From positions 1 through 64,000 of the forward strand of contig CANQTH010000003.1 in the NCBI GenBank assembly GCA_947626795.1: a DNA stretch of 64,000 nucleotides, given 5' to 3'. Both the position numbers and the translations under genes were made by a program. Every line of letters starts with the position of its first letter. The first letter of the stretch is position 1. Shown here in pieces: positions 1 through 8,315 of the stretch. The stretch is from an uncultured Lachnospiraceae bacterium (GTDB lineage: Bacteria; Bacillota; Clostridia; Lachnospirales; Lachnospiraceae). A model generated the notes under the pieces. The model was given only the letters and a program-made list of their open reading frames with translations. It did no database searches and had not been told where the DNA came from.

Positions 1-97
1 TTTCGATTTTGACAAAAAAATAAAGCCAGTCAAGGCTTTTGAGATTATTCAATACAGTTAGACTGTCAAACTACCGGAAAAAATTTTAAAATAGTTG

Positions 98-126
98 TTG
101 AATCTTCTGCCAATATATACTATAAT
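98..126 (+). promoter_or_regulatory. Predicted sigma-A promoter for the 156..581 gene
   Basis: TTGAAT (98-103), 17-nt spacer, TATAAT (121-126), about 30 nt upstream of the gene. Confidence 0.6.
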
Positions 127-155
127 GAGAGATATAATAACCCAGACAGGAGGAG

Positions 156-581
156 ATGCCCATGATACAGATCATAGCTGGAGAAAAGGGAAAAGGAAAG
201 ACAAAACATTTGTTGGATAAGGTGAATGAGGCCATCAAATCTGCGACAGGCAATATCGTATATCTGGACAAGAGCCAGAAGCATATGTATGAGTTGAGCA
301 ATAAAGTGCGTTTGATCAACGTTTCCGATTATATGATTACGAATTGCGATGAATTTTTAGGTTTCTTATGCGGGATCATCTCACAGGATCATGACTTAGA
401 AGAGATGTATCTGGACAGTTTCCTCACGATCGCGAAGCTGGATGACAGCGATCTCTGCCGCGTGCTTGAGAAGCTGGATTCGATCAGCGCGCAGTTCCAT
501 GTTGATTTTGTATTGAGCGTTTCCAAGAACGAAAGCGACTTGCCGGATTGTGCGAAAGGCAAGATCATCGTATCCTTATAA
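156..581 (+). CDS. Small hypothetical protein with Walker-A-like P-loop (GEKGKGKT)
   Basis: ORF 141 aa with GxxGxGKT near the N-terminus, upstream promoter and downstream hairpin. Confidence 0.65.
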   Translation: MPMIQIIAGEKGKGKTKHLLDKVNEAIKSATGNIVYLDKSQKHMYELSNKVRLINVSDYMITNCDEFLGFLCGIISQDHDLEEMYLDSFLTIAKLDDSDLCRVLEKLDSISAQFHVDFVLSVSKNESDLPDCAKGKIIVSL

Positions 582-625
582 TACATAGTAAATATCATTT
601 TGTTTCGAGCTGTTTTCCATACCAG

Positions 626-660
626 GGGCCAGGGATCGCCGTAAGGCGTTTCCCTGGCCC
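626..660 (+). terminator. Strong hairpin downstream of the P-loop gene
   Basis: GGGCCAGGGA...TCCCTGGCCC perfect 10-bp arms with inner GCC-GTAA-GGC; weak T-tract. Confidence 0.5.
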
Positions 661-667
661 TTGAAAT

Positions 668-707
668 GCGCCTCCAGCCTTAAAAAAGCGGGAGGCGCTG
701 CTTTTTT
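668..707 (+). terminator. Rho-independent terminator candidate
   Basis: GCGCCTCC (668-675) / GGAGGCGC (691-698) followed by CTTTTTT. Confidence 0.55.
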
Positions 708-710
708 ACG

Positions 711-749
711 CCGCGCCTATTTTGGAATGGCGCAGCTTTGTTTCGCGCC
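711..749 (-). repeat. Dispersed intergenic repeat family B, copy 1
   Basis: Reverse complement GGCGCGAAACAAAGCTGCGCCATTCCAAAATAGGCGCGG resembles the two copies at 6525-6589. Confidence 0.6.
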
Positions 750-821
750 GCGCCCGTTTGGGCAAGGCGCGGCAATTTTGTGCGCTGCAGGCCCTATGGG
801 CGTACATCTGCCGTCGGAATG

Positions 822-1034
822 CTACGTTTCGTTGATCGACCGGATACGTCCGAAGACACTGCAAAGATACAAGCCGCCGATCCCTACGATCCCATATATG
901 ATACGGCTGATCCAGCTCATGTCGCCGAATAAGAACGATACCAGGTCAAAACGGAACAGTCCGATCAACCCCCAGTTGACCGCGCCAATGATCACAAGGG
1001 CCAACAGCGTATAATCTAAACCTTTCGTATTCAT
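822..1034 (-). CDS. DUF378-family small membrane protein (YuzA-like)
   Basis: Two-TM protein with AVNWGLIG motif; AGGAGG upstream of the second ATG. Confidence 0.75.
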   Translation of the reverse strand: MNTKGLDYTLLALVIIGAVNWGLIGLFRFDLVSFLFGDMSWISRIIYGIVGIGGLYLCSVFGRIRSINET

Positions 1035-1106
1035 ATACATTCCTCCTTTTGCACAGGAATAGTATTGCCATCACGGAAAAAATCATGTTGGAAATATGTG
1101 GGAGTC

Positions 1107-1135
1107 TTGAGTTTCAAATTTGAAAATGTTATAAT
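1107..1135 (+). promoter_or_regulatory. Predicted sigma-A promoter immediately abutting the HlyD-like start codon
   Basis: TTGAGT, 17 nt, TATAAT; the A of ATG lies 7 nt after the -10 element. Confidence 0.6.
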
Positions 1136-1141
1136 AGCCTT

Positions 1142-2530
1142 ATGCGGAAAAACAAAAACAAGAAAGTCGTAAAATTTCATAAGGCCACGCATTTCAACAT
1201 CGGGGTCGCCGTATTTCTTTTGATCTTTGTTTATATGCTGTACAACACCTATCAGTATTTTACGAAAAAGCAGGTCGCCGTGTACGAGGTCTCCCAGGGG
1301 ACGATCGCGCAGAACGACACTTACACCGGGGTGATCTTGCGGGAAGAGAAGCTCTATCATACAGAGACGTCCGGCTATATCAATTATTTTAACCGGGACG
1401 CTACGCGGGTAGGTGTCGGCTCTTACGTTTATTCCATAGATGAGACAGGGGATTTTTACCAATCGGTCAAGCAGCAGAACGACGGGCAGTTGTTTTCCGA
1501 CGCGGATTCTTATGAAAATCTCGAAAAGACCGCGTCCGGCTACGTGGCGGGATATTCAGACGAGAGTTTTTATCAGGTTTACGCTTTTTTGCATGACATG
1601 GAGGCGGAATTGATGGAGGCGGCCAGCGAGAACGCGCTCTCAAGCCTTGGCAGTTATGCCGGGGGCGCGTCGGGCCTGCATACGTACCAGGCGTCCGAGC
1701 CGGGCGTCATCGTATATAATACAGACGGCTTGGAGCAGGTGACGCTGGACAATCTCACGGAAGACGTCTTTGACGAATCCGCCCATGCCAGGGAGAATCT
1801 GATGGCGCGCGAGCGGGTGTCCGCAGGGGATCCCGCCTATAAGCTGATCACGGACGAGGCCTGGACGCTTGTCGTTCCCATTTCAGATTCGATAGCGAAG
1901 GAATTGAAGGATGAGGGCAGCATCCAGGTCGAATTTAAGAAGGACGGGACGTCGGCCTGGGGAGAAGCGGGGATCTTGACGCGCGGCGGGGGCAAATATC
2001 TGACGTTGCGCTTCCAGAATTCCATGATCCGGTTCGCCACAGACCGTTACCTTGACATCAAACTGCTGCGCGCGGAGGCCGACGGCCTGAAGATCCCGGT
2101 CACGGCATTGACGAAAAAAGATTTTTTCCTCGTTCCGAAGGAATATCTCACGAAAGGCGGGGAGAACAGCTCAAACGGGCTGATGCGCCAATACTTAGAC
2201 GAGGACGGGAAGACGGTCATGGAATTTTTACCTGTCGACGTCGCGGAAGAGAATGAGAAATCTTATTATGTGGAAGGCGACGGGCTTGGCAAGGGCGATA
2301 CTATCGTAAAGCCGGATTCCACGGAACATTATACGATCGGAGAGACCGCCTCTTTGCAGGGCGTTTACAATATCAACAAGGGTTACGCCGTATTCCGCAA
2401 AGTAGAGATCCTGTTCCAGAACCAGGAGTATGCCATTGTGGACACCGGGACGAATTACGGGATCTCGCTTTACGATTACATCGCGCTGGACGCTTCCGCA
2501 GTCACGGAAGATGAGATCGTCCAGCAGTAG
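1142..2530 (+). CDS. HlyD-family membrane-fusion-like protein
   Basis: 462 aa, single N-terminal TM after a basic N-terminus, HlyD-like layout, upstream of yggS-sepF-ylmH. Confidence 0.7.
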   Translation: MRKNKNKKVVKFHKATHFNIGVAVFLLIFVYMLYNTYQYFTKKQVAVYEVSQGTIAQNDTYTGVILREEKLYHTETSGYINYFNRDATRVGVGSYVYSIDETGDFYQSVKQQNDGQLFSDADSYENLEKTASGYVAGYSDESFYQVYAFLHDMEAELMEAASENALSSLGSYAGGASGLHTYQASEPGVIVYNTDGLEQVTLDNLTEDVFDESAHARENLMARERVSAGDPAYKLITDEAWTLVVPISDSIAKELKDEGSIQVEFKKDGTSAWGEAGILTRGGGKYLTLRFQNSMIRFATDRYLDIKLLRAEADGLKIPVTALTKKDFFLVPKEYLTKGGENSSNGLMRQYLDEDGKTVMEFLPVDVAEENEKSYYVEGDGLGKGDTIVKPDSTEHYTIGETASLQGVYNINKGYAVFRKVEILFQNQEYAIVDTGTNYGISLYDYIALDASAVTEDEIVQQ

Positions 2531-2583
2531 ACCGGCGCGCAGCCAAAGTTTGGCTGCCGTGAATTTCAAGACAGGAGGGTGCC

Positions 2584-3285
2584 ATGATAAGTGAAAATTT
2601 AAGACGTGTTCATGAAAATATCCGGAAAGCGTGCGAACGGGCCGGGCGGGACGAAAAAGAAGTCACCTTGATCTCCGTGAGCAAGACAAAGCCCGTTTCC
2701 ATGCTGCGGGAAGCCTACGATCAGGGAAGCCGGGATTTCGGGGAGAACAAAGTCCAGGAGATCATGGACAAGCGCCCCGAGCTGCCGGAGGATATCCGCT
2801 GGCATATGATCGGGCATCTGCAGCGGAACAAGGTAAAATACATCGTTGGGAACGTATGCCTGATCCATTCCGTGGATTCTCTCAGGCTGGCGGAAGAGAT
2901 CAGCCTGCAGGCCTCGAAAAAGCAGGTGGACGCGGATATCCTTTTGGAGGTGAACATTGCGGGGGAGGAAAGCAAATTCGGGCTGTCGCGGGAAGAAACG
3001 CCCGCCCTCGCGCGCGAGATCGCGAAGCTGCCGCATATCCGCATCCGAGGGCTTATGACGATCGCCCCGTATGTGGAAGACCCGGAGGACAATCGAAAAT
3101 ATTTTCGCCAAATAAAAGAATTATCTGTTGACATTGCGAAGGAAAACATTGATAATGTAAGTATGGATATTCTGTCCATGGGCATGACGGGCGACTATAT
3201 GGTGGCGATCGAAGAGGGAGCTACCATGGTGCGCGTCGGGACAGGGATTTTTGGCGAGCGGGATTATTCATCAAACAGGAGCTGA
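2584..3285 (+). CDS. yggS: YggS-family PLP-binding protein
   Basis: Motifs VTLISVSKTKP, DFGENKVQE, WHMIGHLQRNK, MGMTGDYMVAIEEGATMVRVGTGIFG. Confidence 0.93.
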   Translation: MISENLRRVHENIRKACERAGRDEKEVTLISVSKTKPVSMLREAYDQGSRDFGENKVQEIMDKRPELPEDIRWHMIGHLQRNKVKYIVGNVCLIHSVDSLRLAEEISLQASKKQVDADILLEVNIAGEESKFGLSREETPALAREIAKLPHIRIRGLMTIAPYVEDPEDNRKYFRQIKELSVDIAKENIDNVSMDILSMGMTGDYMVAIEEGATMVRVGTGIFGERDYSSNRS

Positions 3286-3360
3286 TCCCCCTGCCTGATC
3301 CATCGAGCCTTGAAAGGCGGAAGGCTGAACTGTTACAGATACGAAGCAAGGGAGAATATT

Positions 3361-3870
3361 ATGGGAATGTTAGATAAATTTTTAAATATCATGCGCCTGA
3401 ATACGGAAGACGACGACGATTATTACGACGATGATTATGACGATGACGACTACGAGGAAGAGAAGTCGAAGAAGAAGCGCAAGAATGCTGATGATGGCGA
3501 GGAAGACGAGGAGCGGAAGCTGCATTCCGTGAAGACCACCTCCAAGATCACGCCGATGCGCTCTTCCAAAAAGCAGGGCGCAGGCATGGAAGTGTGCGTG
3601 TTCAAGCCGACTTCCATGGAAGATTCCCGGGAGATCACGGAGACGTTGCTGTTAAACCGGACGGTCGTGCTGAATGTGGAGGGGCTTGACGTCGACCTTG
3701 CGCAGCGGATCATTGATTTTGTGTCGGGTTCCAGCTATGCCATGGACGGCAAGCTGCAGAAAGTCTCGAATTATATCTTTATCATTACGCCGCCCGGCGT
3801 AGATATTTCAGGCGACGTCGCCAATATCATAAACGAGTTTGACATACCGCCGTTTAAGACGCAATTTTAA
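3361..3870 (+). CDS. sepF: Cell division protein SepF
   Basis: MGMLDKFLNIM N-terminus, acidic linker, NRTVVLNVEGLD...RIIDFVSG core; internal ATG 3361 preferred. Confidence 0.93.
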   Translation: MGMLDKFLNIMRLNTEDDDDYYDDDYDDDDYEEEKSKKKRKNADDGEEDEERKLHSVKTTSKITPMRSSKKQGAGMEVCVFKPTSMEDSREITETLLLNRTVVLNVEGLDVDLAQRIIDFVSGSSYAMDGKLQKVSNYIFIITPPGVDISGDVANIINEFDIPPFKTQF

Positions 3871-3887
3871 GGATGGCTTGAAAGAAG

Positions 3888-4640
3888 ATGACGAAGGAAG
3901 AGACTTTATTATCAAAACATTTTATTGATTTATCCAGGCAGGCTCAGCAGAAAGGGATTGTCCTGTTCAGCGATTTCTTGAATTTGAATGAATTGAATCT
4001 ATTTCAGCAGGGAGTTTCCAGCCTGCACTCCGGATTTCAGATTTCCGGCGGTTATGAATTGAGCGAGCGTCAGATGGTTGCATTCCTACCTGATGCTCTT
4101 TGTTATAGCTGGGAATTTCCGATCTCCTGCCTTTTGGTGGAGCCGTTAAATAAAAAATTCGCGGAGGAGCTGACGCATCGGGACGTGTTGGGAAGCCTGA
4201 TGAGCTTAGGGGTCGAACGTTCCGTGCTGGGCGATATTTTGGTGGATGGGACGCAGATCCATGTGTTCTGCCAGGAGAAGATCGCCCCGTACCTTATGGA
4301 AAACCTTACGCTGATCCGCCACACGTCGGTCCAGGCGTCGCAGGTGTCCCCGGAGAATCTGCATTTAGAGCCGAATTGCGTGCATGAAGAGGGGATTGTT
4401 ACGTCGAACCGCTTAGACAGCGTGATCGCGTGCCTTTGCAATCTCTCGCGCTCACAGGCCAGCCTGTGGGTGCGGAACGGGAAAGTGTTCGTCAACCACA
4501 GGGAGATGCTCCAGACGACGTACGAATGCAAAGAAGGGGAGATGATCTCCGTGCGTTCCGTCGGTCGGTTCCGGTTTCGCGGCTTCCTTGGCGAGACAAG
4601 GAAAGGGCGGATGAAGATCCAGTACGAGAGATACGTCTAA
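3888..4640 (+). CDS. ylmH: YlmH-type S4-domain RNA-binding protein
   Basis: C-terminal S4 domain (RLDSVIACLCNLSRSQASLWVRNGKVFVNH), adjacent to sepF. Confidence 0.88.
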   Translation: MTKEETLLSKHFIDLSRQAQQKGIVLFSDFLNLNELNLFQQGVSSLHSGFQISGGYELSERQMVAFLPDALCYSWEFPISCLLVEPLNKKFAEELTHRDVLGSLMSLGVERSVLGDILVDGTQIHVFCQEKIAPYLMENLTLIRHTSVQASQVSPENLHLEPNCVHEEGIVTSNRLDSVIACLCNLSRSQASLWVRNGKVFVNHREMLQTTYECKEGEMISVRSVGRFRFRGFLGETRKGRMKIQYERYV

Positions 4641-4653
4641 GGGACGTCGCCCA

Positions 4654-4807
4654 GCGCGCGGCCTTATGGATGACAGGAGCGGATAGGACTTTACGCATAG
4701 GCAGCCGCCGCTCCGCGCGCGGCCTTATGGATGACAGAAGCGGATAGCATACGCATAGGCAGCCACCTAAGAAATAGCCGCTCCGCGCGCGGCCTTATGG
4801 ATGACAG
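4654..4807. repeat. Three-copy direct repeat in the ylmH-aroB gap
   Basis: GCGCGCGGCCTTATGGATGACAG exact at 4654-4676, 4715-4737, 4785-4807, with ACGCATAGGCAGCC between copies. Confidence 0.9.
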
Positions 4808-4843
4808 GAACGAGCGCAAATTTTTGAGAAGGCAGGATATAAT

Positions 4844-5941
4844 ATGGGAAAGACACTTACCGTTTCCTATGAAGGGAAACCATGTTACGATATTGAGATC
4901 CAAAAGGATTTCTCCCGGCTTCCAGCCTTATTGCAGGGGCTTGGATATGGAAAGAACAAAGTATGCATCGTCACGGAAGAGAACGTCGCCGCGCTTTACT
5001 TAAAAGAAGTAGAAGAGCTGCTTGCCCCGGTCTTTTCCTCCTGCACGTCTTTCGTCTTCCCGGCGGGGGAAAAGAATAAGAACACGGACACGGTCGGGAA
5101 GGTATATGAACATCTGATCCGCCATTCGTTTGACCGCAAAGACGTCTTAGTCGCGCTAGGCGGCGGGGTAACAGGCGATCTGGCGGGTTTTGCGGCGGCC
5201 ACGTACCTGCGCGGCATAGACTTCGTGCAGGCGCCGACGTCCCTGCTGGCGCAGACGGACAGCAGCATCGGCGGGAAGACGGGCGTTGATTTTTGGCAGT
5301 ATAAGAACATGGTCGGGGCATTTTATATGCCAAAGCTCGTTTATATGAGCCTTTCCGCCTTACATACGCTTTCGGAACGCCAATTCATAAACGGGACGGC
5401 GGAGCTGATCAAGCATGGCTTCATCAAGGATAAAGGATATTCCGACTTTATCCGGCAGCATAGCGCAAAGATCGCGGCGCAGGAATACGGCGTCATGGAA
5501 GAGCTGATCTATCGAAGCTGCCAGATCAAACGCGGCGTCGTCGAGCGCGACCCCAAGGAAAAAGGGGAGCGGGCCTTATTGAATTTTGGCCATACGGTCG
5601 GCCATGCCGTCGAGAAACTGTCCGGTTTTTCCCTGTACCATGGGGAGTGCGTCGCTCTTGGGATGGTGTGCGCCGGATATATTTCCTGGAAGAGAGGCAG
5701 CCTTTCGGAGGAGCAGTTTGGCGACCTGCAAGAAACTCTGCGCAGTTTCGGGCTGCCTGTCGCGTTAGAGAGCTTCTCGCATACAGCGGAAGAGATCCTG
5801 GCGACCACAAAACTGGATAAAAAAATGGAATCTGGAAAAATAAAGTTTATCTTGTTAAACGGCCTTGGCGAAGCCTATATCACGAAGGATTTAAGCGACG
5901 AAGAAATTTTAGCGGGCATCCGGCAGATCTTAAAGGCTTAG
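4844..5941 (+). CDS. aroB: 3-dehydroquinate synthase
   Basis: LGGGVTGDLAGFAAATYLRGIDFVQAPTSLLAQTDSSIGGKTGVD and NFGHTVGHAVE motifs. Confidence 0.95.
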   Translation: MGKTLTVSYEGKPCYDIEIQKDFSRLPALLQGLGYGKNKVCIVTEENVAALYLKEVEELLAPVFSSCTSFVFPAGEKNKNTDTVGKVYEHLIRHSFDRKDVLVALGGGVTGDLAGFAAATYLRGIDFVQAPTSLLAQTDSSIGGKTGVDFWQYKNMVGAFYMPKLVYMSLSALHTLSERQFINGTAELIKHGFIKDKGYSDFIRQHSAKIAAQEYGVMEELIYRSCQIKRGVVERDPKEKGERALLNFGHTVGHAVEKLSGFSLYHGECVALGMVCAGYISWKRGSLSEEQFGDLQETLRSFGLPVALESFSHTAEEILATTKLDKKMESGKIKFILLNGLGEAYITKDLSDEEILAGIRQILKA

Positions 5942-6002
5942 GCTCTTTGCACAGAGGCTTTGCGCGGCTTGGCCAAAGGCGTACACGGGAGGGACTTTCT
6001 GT

Positions 6003-6521
6003 ATGGACGTAAAAAAGCGGAAGAGCTGCATTCTCTATGCGGTCGGGACGATCGCATTGGCCGCATTGGATCAGTTGGCGAAATATTTGGCTGCGAGCCG
6101 CTTAAAAGGCAACCAGCCCGTTGTACTGATCGAAGATGTGTTCCAGTTGCGCTACCTTGAGAACCAGGGAGCGGGATTCGGGCTTCTTCAGGGGAAATGG
6201 CTGTGGTTCGTGATCGTGACGGCGATCCTGCTGGCGTTCATGGCGGCTGTCTATTTCCGTATGCCAATGGAAAAAAAGTACCGCTGGCTCCGTATGGTCA
6301 TTACCGTATTGACCGCTGGGGCGATCGGAAACCTGATCGATCGGCTGCGTTATAATTATGTGATTGATTTTTTCTATTTTGAGTGGATCGATTTTCCGAT
6401 ATTCAATGTCGCGGATATTTATGTCAGTTGCGGAGTGGCCGCGTTGATGCTTTTGATCCTGTTTTATTATAAGGATGCAGAGTTGGAAGCGTTATGGCCG
6501 TTTCGGAAGAAGAAGCCTTAA
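6003..6521 (+). CDS. lspA: Lipoprotein signal peptidase II
   Basis: LENQGAGFG, GAIGNLIDRL and FNVADIYVSCGV motifs, four TM segments. Confidence 0.92.
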   Translation: MDVKKRKSCILYAVGTIALAALDQLAKYLAASRLKGNQPVVLIEDVFQLRYLENQGAGFGLLQGKWLWFVIVTAILLAFMAAVYFRMPMEKKYRWLRMVITVLTAGAIGNLIDRLRYNYVIDFFYFEWIDFPIFNVADIYVSCGVAALMLLILFYYKDAELEALWPFRKKKP

Positions 6522-6524
6522 AGC

Positions 6525-6589
6525 GTGAACAAAGCTGCGCCACTATAAAATAGGCGCGGTGTGAACCAAAGCTGCGCCATTACAAAGCG
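6525..6589 (+). repeat. Dispersed intergenic repeat family B, copies 2 and 3 in tandem
   Basis: GTGAACAAAGCTGCGCCACTATAAAATAGGCGCGG then GTGAACCAAAGCTGCGCCATTACAAAGCG. Confidence 0.7.
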
Positions 6590-6619
6590 AGTCTTGAGTT
6601 GGGGACAGGGAGGAAAGGC

Positions 6620-7546
6620 GTGGATTTCGATTCAAAAAAGATAACTGTATCGGAAAATCAGGCCGGGGAGCGGCTGGACAAATTCCTTTCCGGAATTTAT
6701 GAGGAAAGCTCCCGCTCGTTCTTGCAAAAACTGATCAAAGAAGGGCGGGCGCTGGTAAACCAAAAAGCGCAAAAATCCAATTATCGGGTCGAAGCCGGGG
6801 ATGTGGTTCAGATGGATTTCCCGGACGTCCAGGAAGTGGAGATCTTGCCGGAAGAAATCCCGCTGGATATCCTTTATGAGGACGACGACCTGCTGGTAGT
6901 GAATAAACCCAAGGGGATGGTAGTCCATCCTTCCGCAGGCCATTTGTCCGGCACACTGGTCAACGCCGTCATGAACCATTGCAAGGACAGCCTTTCCGGG
7001 ATTAACGGCGTCGCGCGTCCCGGCATCGTACATCGGATCGACATGGATACGACCGGGGCGCTGATCGTCTGCAAGAACGACCATGCGCATCTGAAGATCG
7101 CGGAGCAGATAAAAGCGCATTCCATCACAAGACGTTACTGCGGCATTGTGACAGGCATTGTGAAGCAGGACGAAGGGACGGTGGAAGGGACGATTGGAAG
7201 GCATCCGACAGACCGGAAAAAAATGGCCATGAATGTGCGCAACGGGAAACCTGCGATCACGCATTACCGGGTACTGGCGCGTTTCCAAAAGCATACATAT
7301 CTGGAATTTGAGCTTGAGACCGGACGCACGCATCAGATCCGCGTCCATATGGCGAGCCTGGGACACCCGCTTTTAGGGGATTCCGTCTATGGGAACGGAA
7401 AAACGCCATGGAAGCTGCAGGGGCAGACGCTTCACGCAAAGACCATTGGCTTCCTTCATCCAACGACAGGGGAATATTTGGAAATTCACGCCCCTTTGCC
7501 GGAATATTTCAAGCATCTGCTGGAAATATTGCCGACCATTCGGTAA
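6620..7546 (+). CDS. RluA/RluD-family 23S rRNA pseudouridine synthase
   Basis: N-terminal S4 domain, GIVHRIDMDTTGALIVCK catalytic motif, TGRTHQIRVHM; exact start uncertain (ORF from 6599). Confidence 0.93.
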   Translation: MDFDSKKITVSENQAGERLDKFLSGIYEESSRSFLQKLIKEGRALVNQKAQKSNYRVEAGDVVQMDFPDVQEVEILPEEIPLDILYEDDDLLVVNKPKGMVVHPSAGHLSGTLVNAVMNHCKDSLSGINGVARPGIVHRIDMDTTGALIVCKNDHAHLKIAEQIKAHSITRRYCGIVTGIVKQDEGTVEGTIGRHPTDRKKMAMNVRNGKPAITHYRVLARFQKHTYLEFELETGRTHQIRVHMASLGHPLLGDSVYGNGKTPWKLQGQTLHAKTIGFLHPTTGEYLEIHAPLPEYFKHLLEILPTIR

Positions 7547-7658
7547 AATCTAAAAAGCGGATCAAGCCAACCAACATCAAGTCCTGAGCTGAACTGTTAC
7601 GAAAAAGTTGTAACTAATATTGGCAAGGACATTATAATAGAAAGAGAGGCGGTATGTT

Positions 7659-8297
7659 ATGGGAAAATTTGTAATCACGATCGGAAGGCAGTTTGGCAGC
7701 GGAGGGAAAGACATCGGGCGCATCCTTGCGGAGAAACTGAATGTCAAATGTTACGACAAGGAACTGCTGACAATTGCGGCAAAAGAGAGCGGCTTGTGCC
7801 GGGAAATCTTTGAAAACCATGATGAAAAGCCAACCAGCAGCTTTTTATATTCCCTGGTCATGGACACGTATTCCGTCAGCGGCTACGCTTCCGCGCCATT
7901 TTTGGATATGCCTTTGAATCACAAGGTATTTTTGGCGCAGTTTGAGACGATCAAGAACCTGGCCGAAAAGGAATCCTGCATCATTGTGGGACGATGCGCG
8001 GATTATGCCTTAACGGAGCATCCGAACTGCATCAATGTGTTCATCCATGCGGATCTGGACGCCCGTGTCCGCCATATTATGGATACGTTCGGCCTCACAA
8101 AGGAAAAGGCCGCGGATACCATCCGTAAAACGGATAAAAAGCGCGCAAGCTATTATAATTATTATTCCAGCAAAAAATGGGGCGACGCCAGGAGCTACCA
8201 TCTGACGCTGGACAGCAGCCAATTAGGATACGAAGGCTGCAGTGAGATGATCTTGAATTATATGGATATTAAGTCGAAATACTCCAAGCGTTCCTAA
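7659..8297 (+). CDS. Cytidylate kinase-like family protein
   Basis: VITIGRQFGSGGKDIGRILAEKL P-loop, CIIVGRCADYAL motif. Confidence 0.85.
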   Translation: MGKFVITIGRQFGSGGKDIGRILAEKLNVKCYDKELLTIAAKESGLCREIFENHDEKPTSSFLYSLVMDTYSVSGYASAPFLDMPLNHKVFLAQFETIKNLAEKESCIIVGRCADYALTEHPNCINVFIHADLDARVRHIMDTFGLTKEKAADTIRKTDKKRASYYNYYSSKKWGDARSYHLTLDSSQLGYEGCSEMILNYMDIKSKYSKRS

Positions 8298-8315
8298 TTG
8301 TAGCATTCCTATTCC

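Noticed and set aside
4654-4807. Possible CRISPR array
   Set aside because: Only three units, spacers partly repetitive themselves, unit not CRISPR-like, no cas genes.
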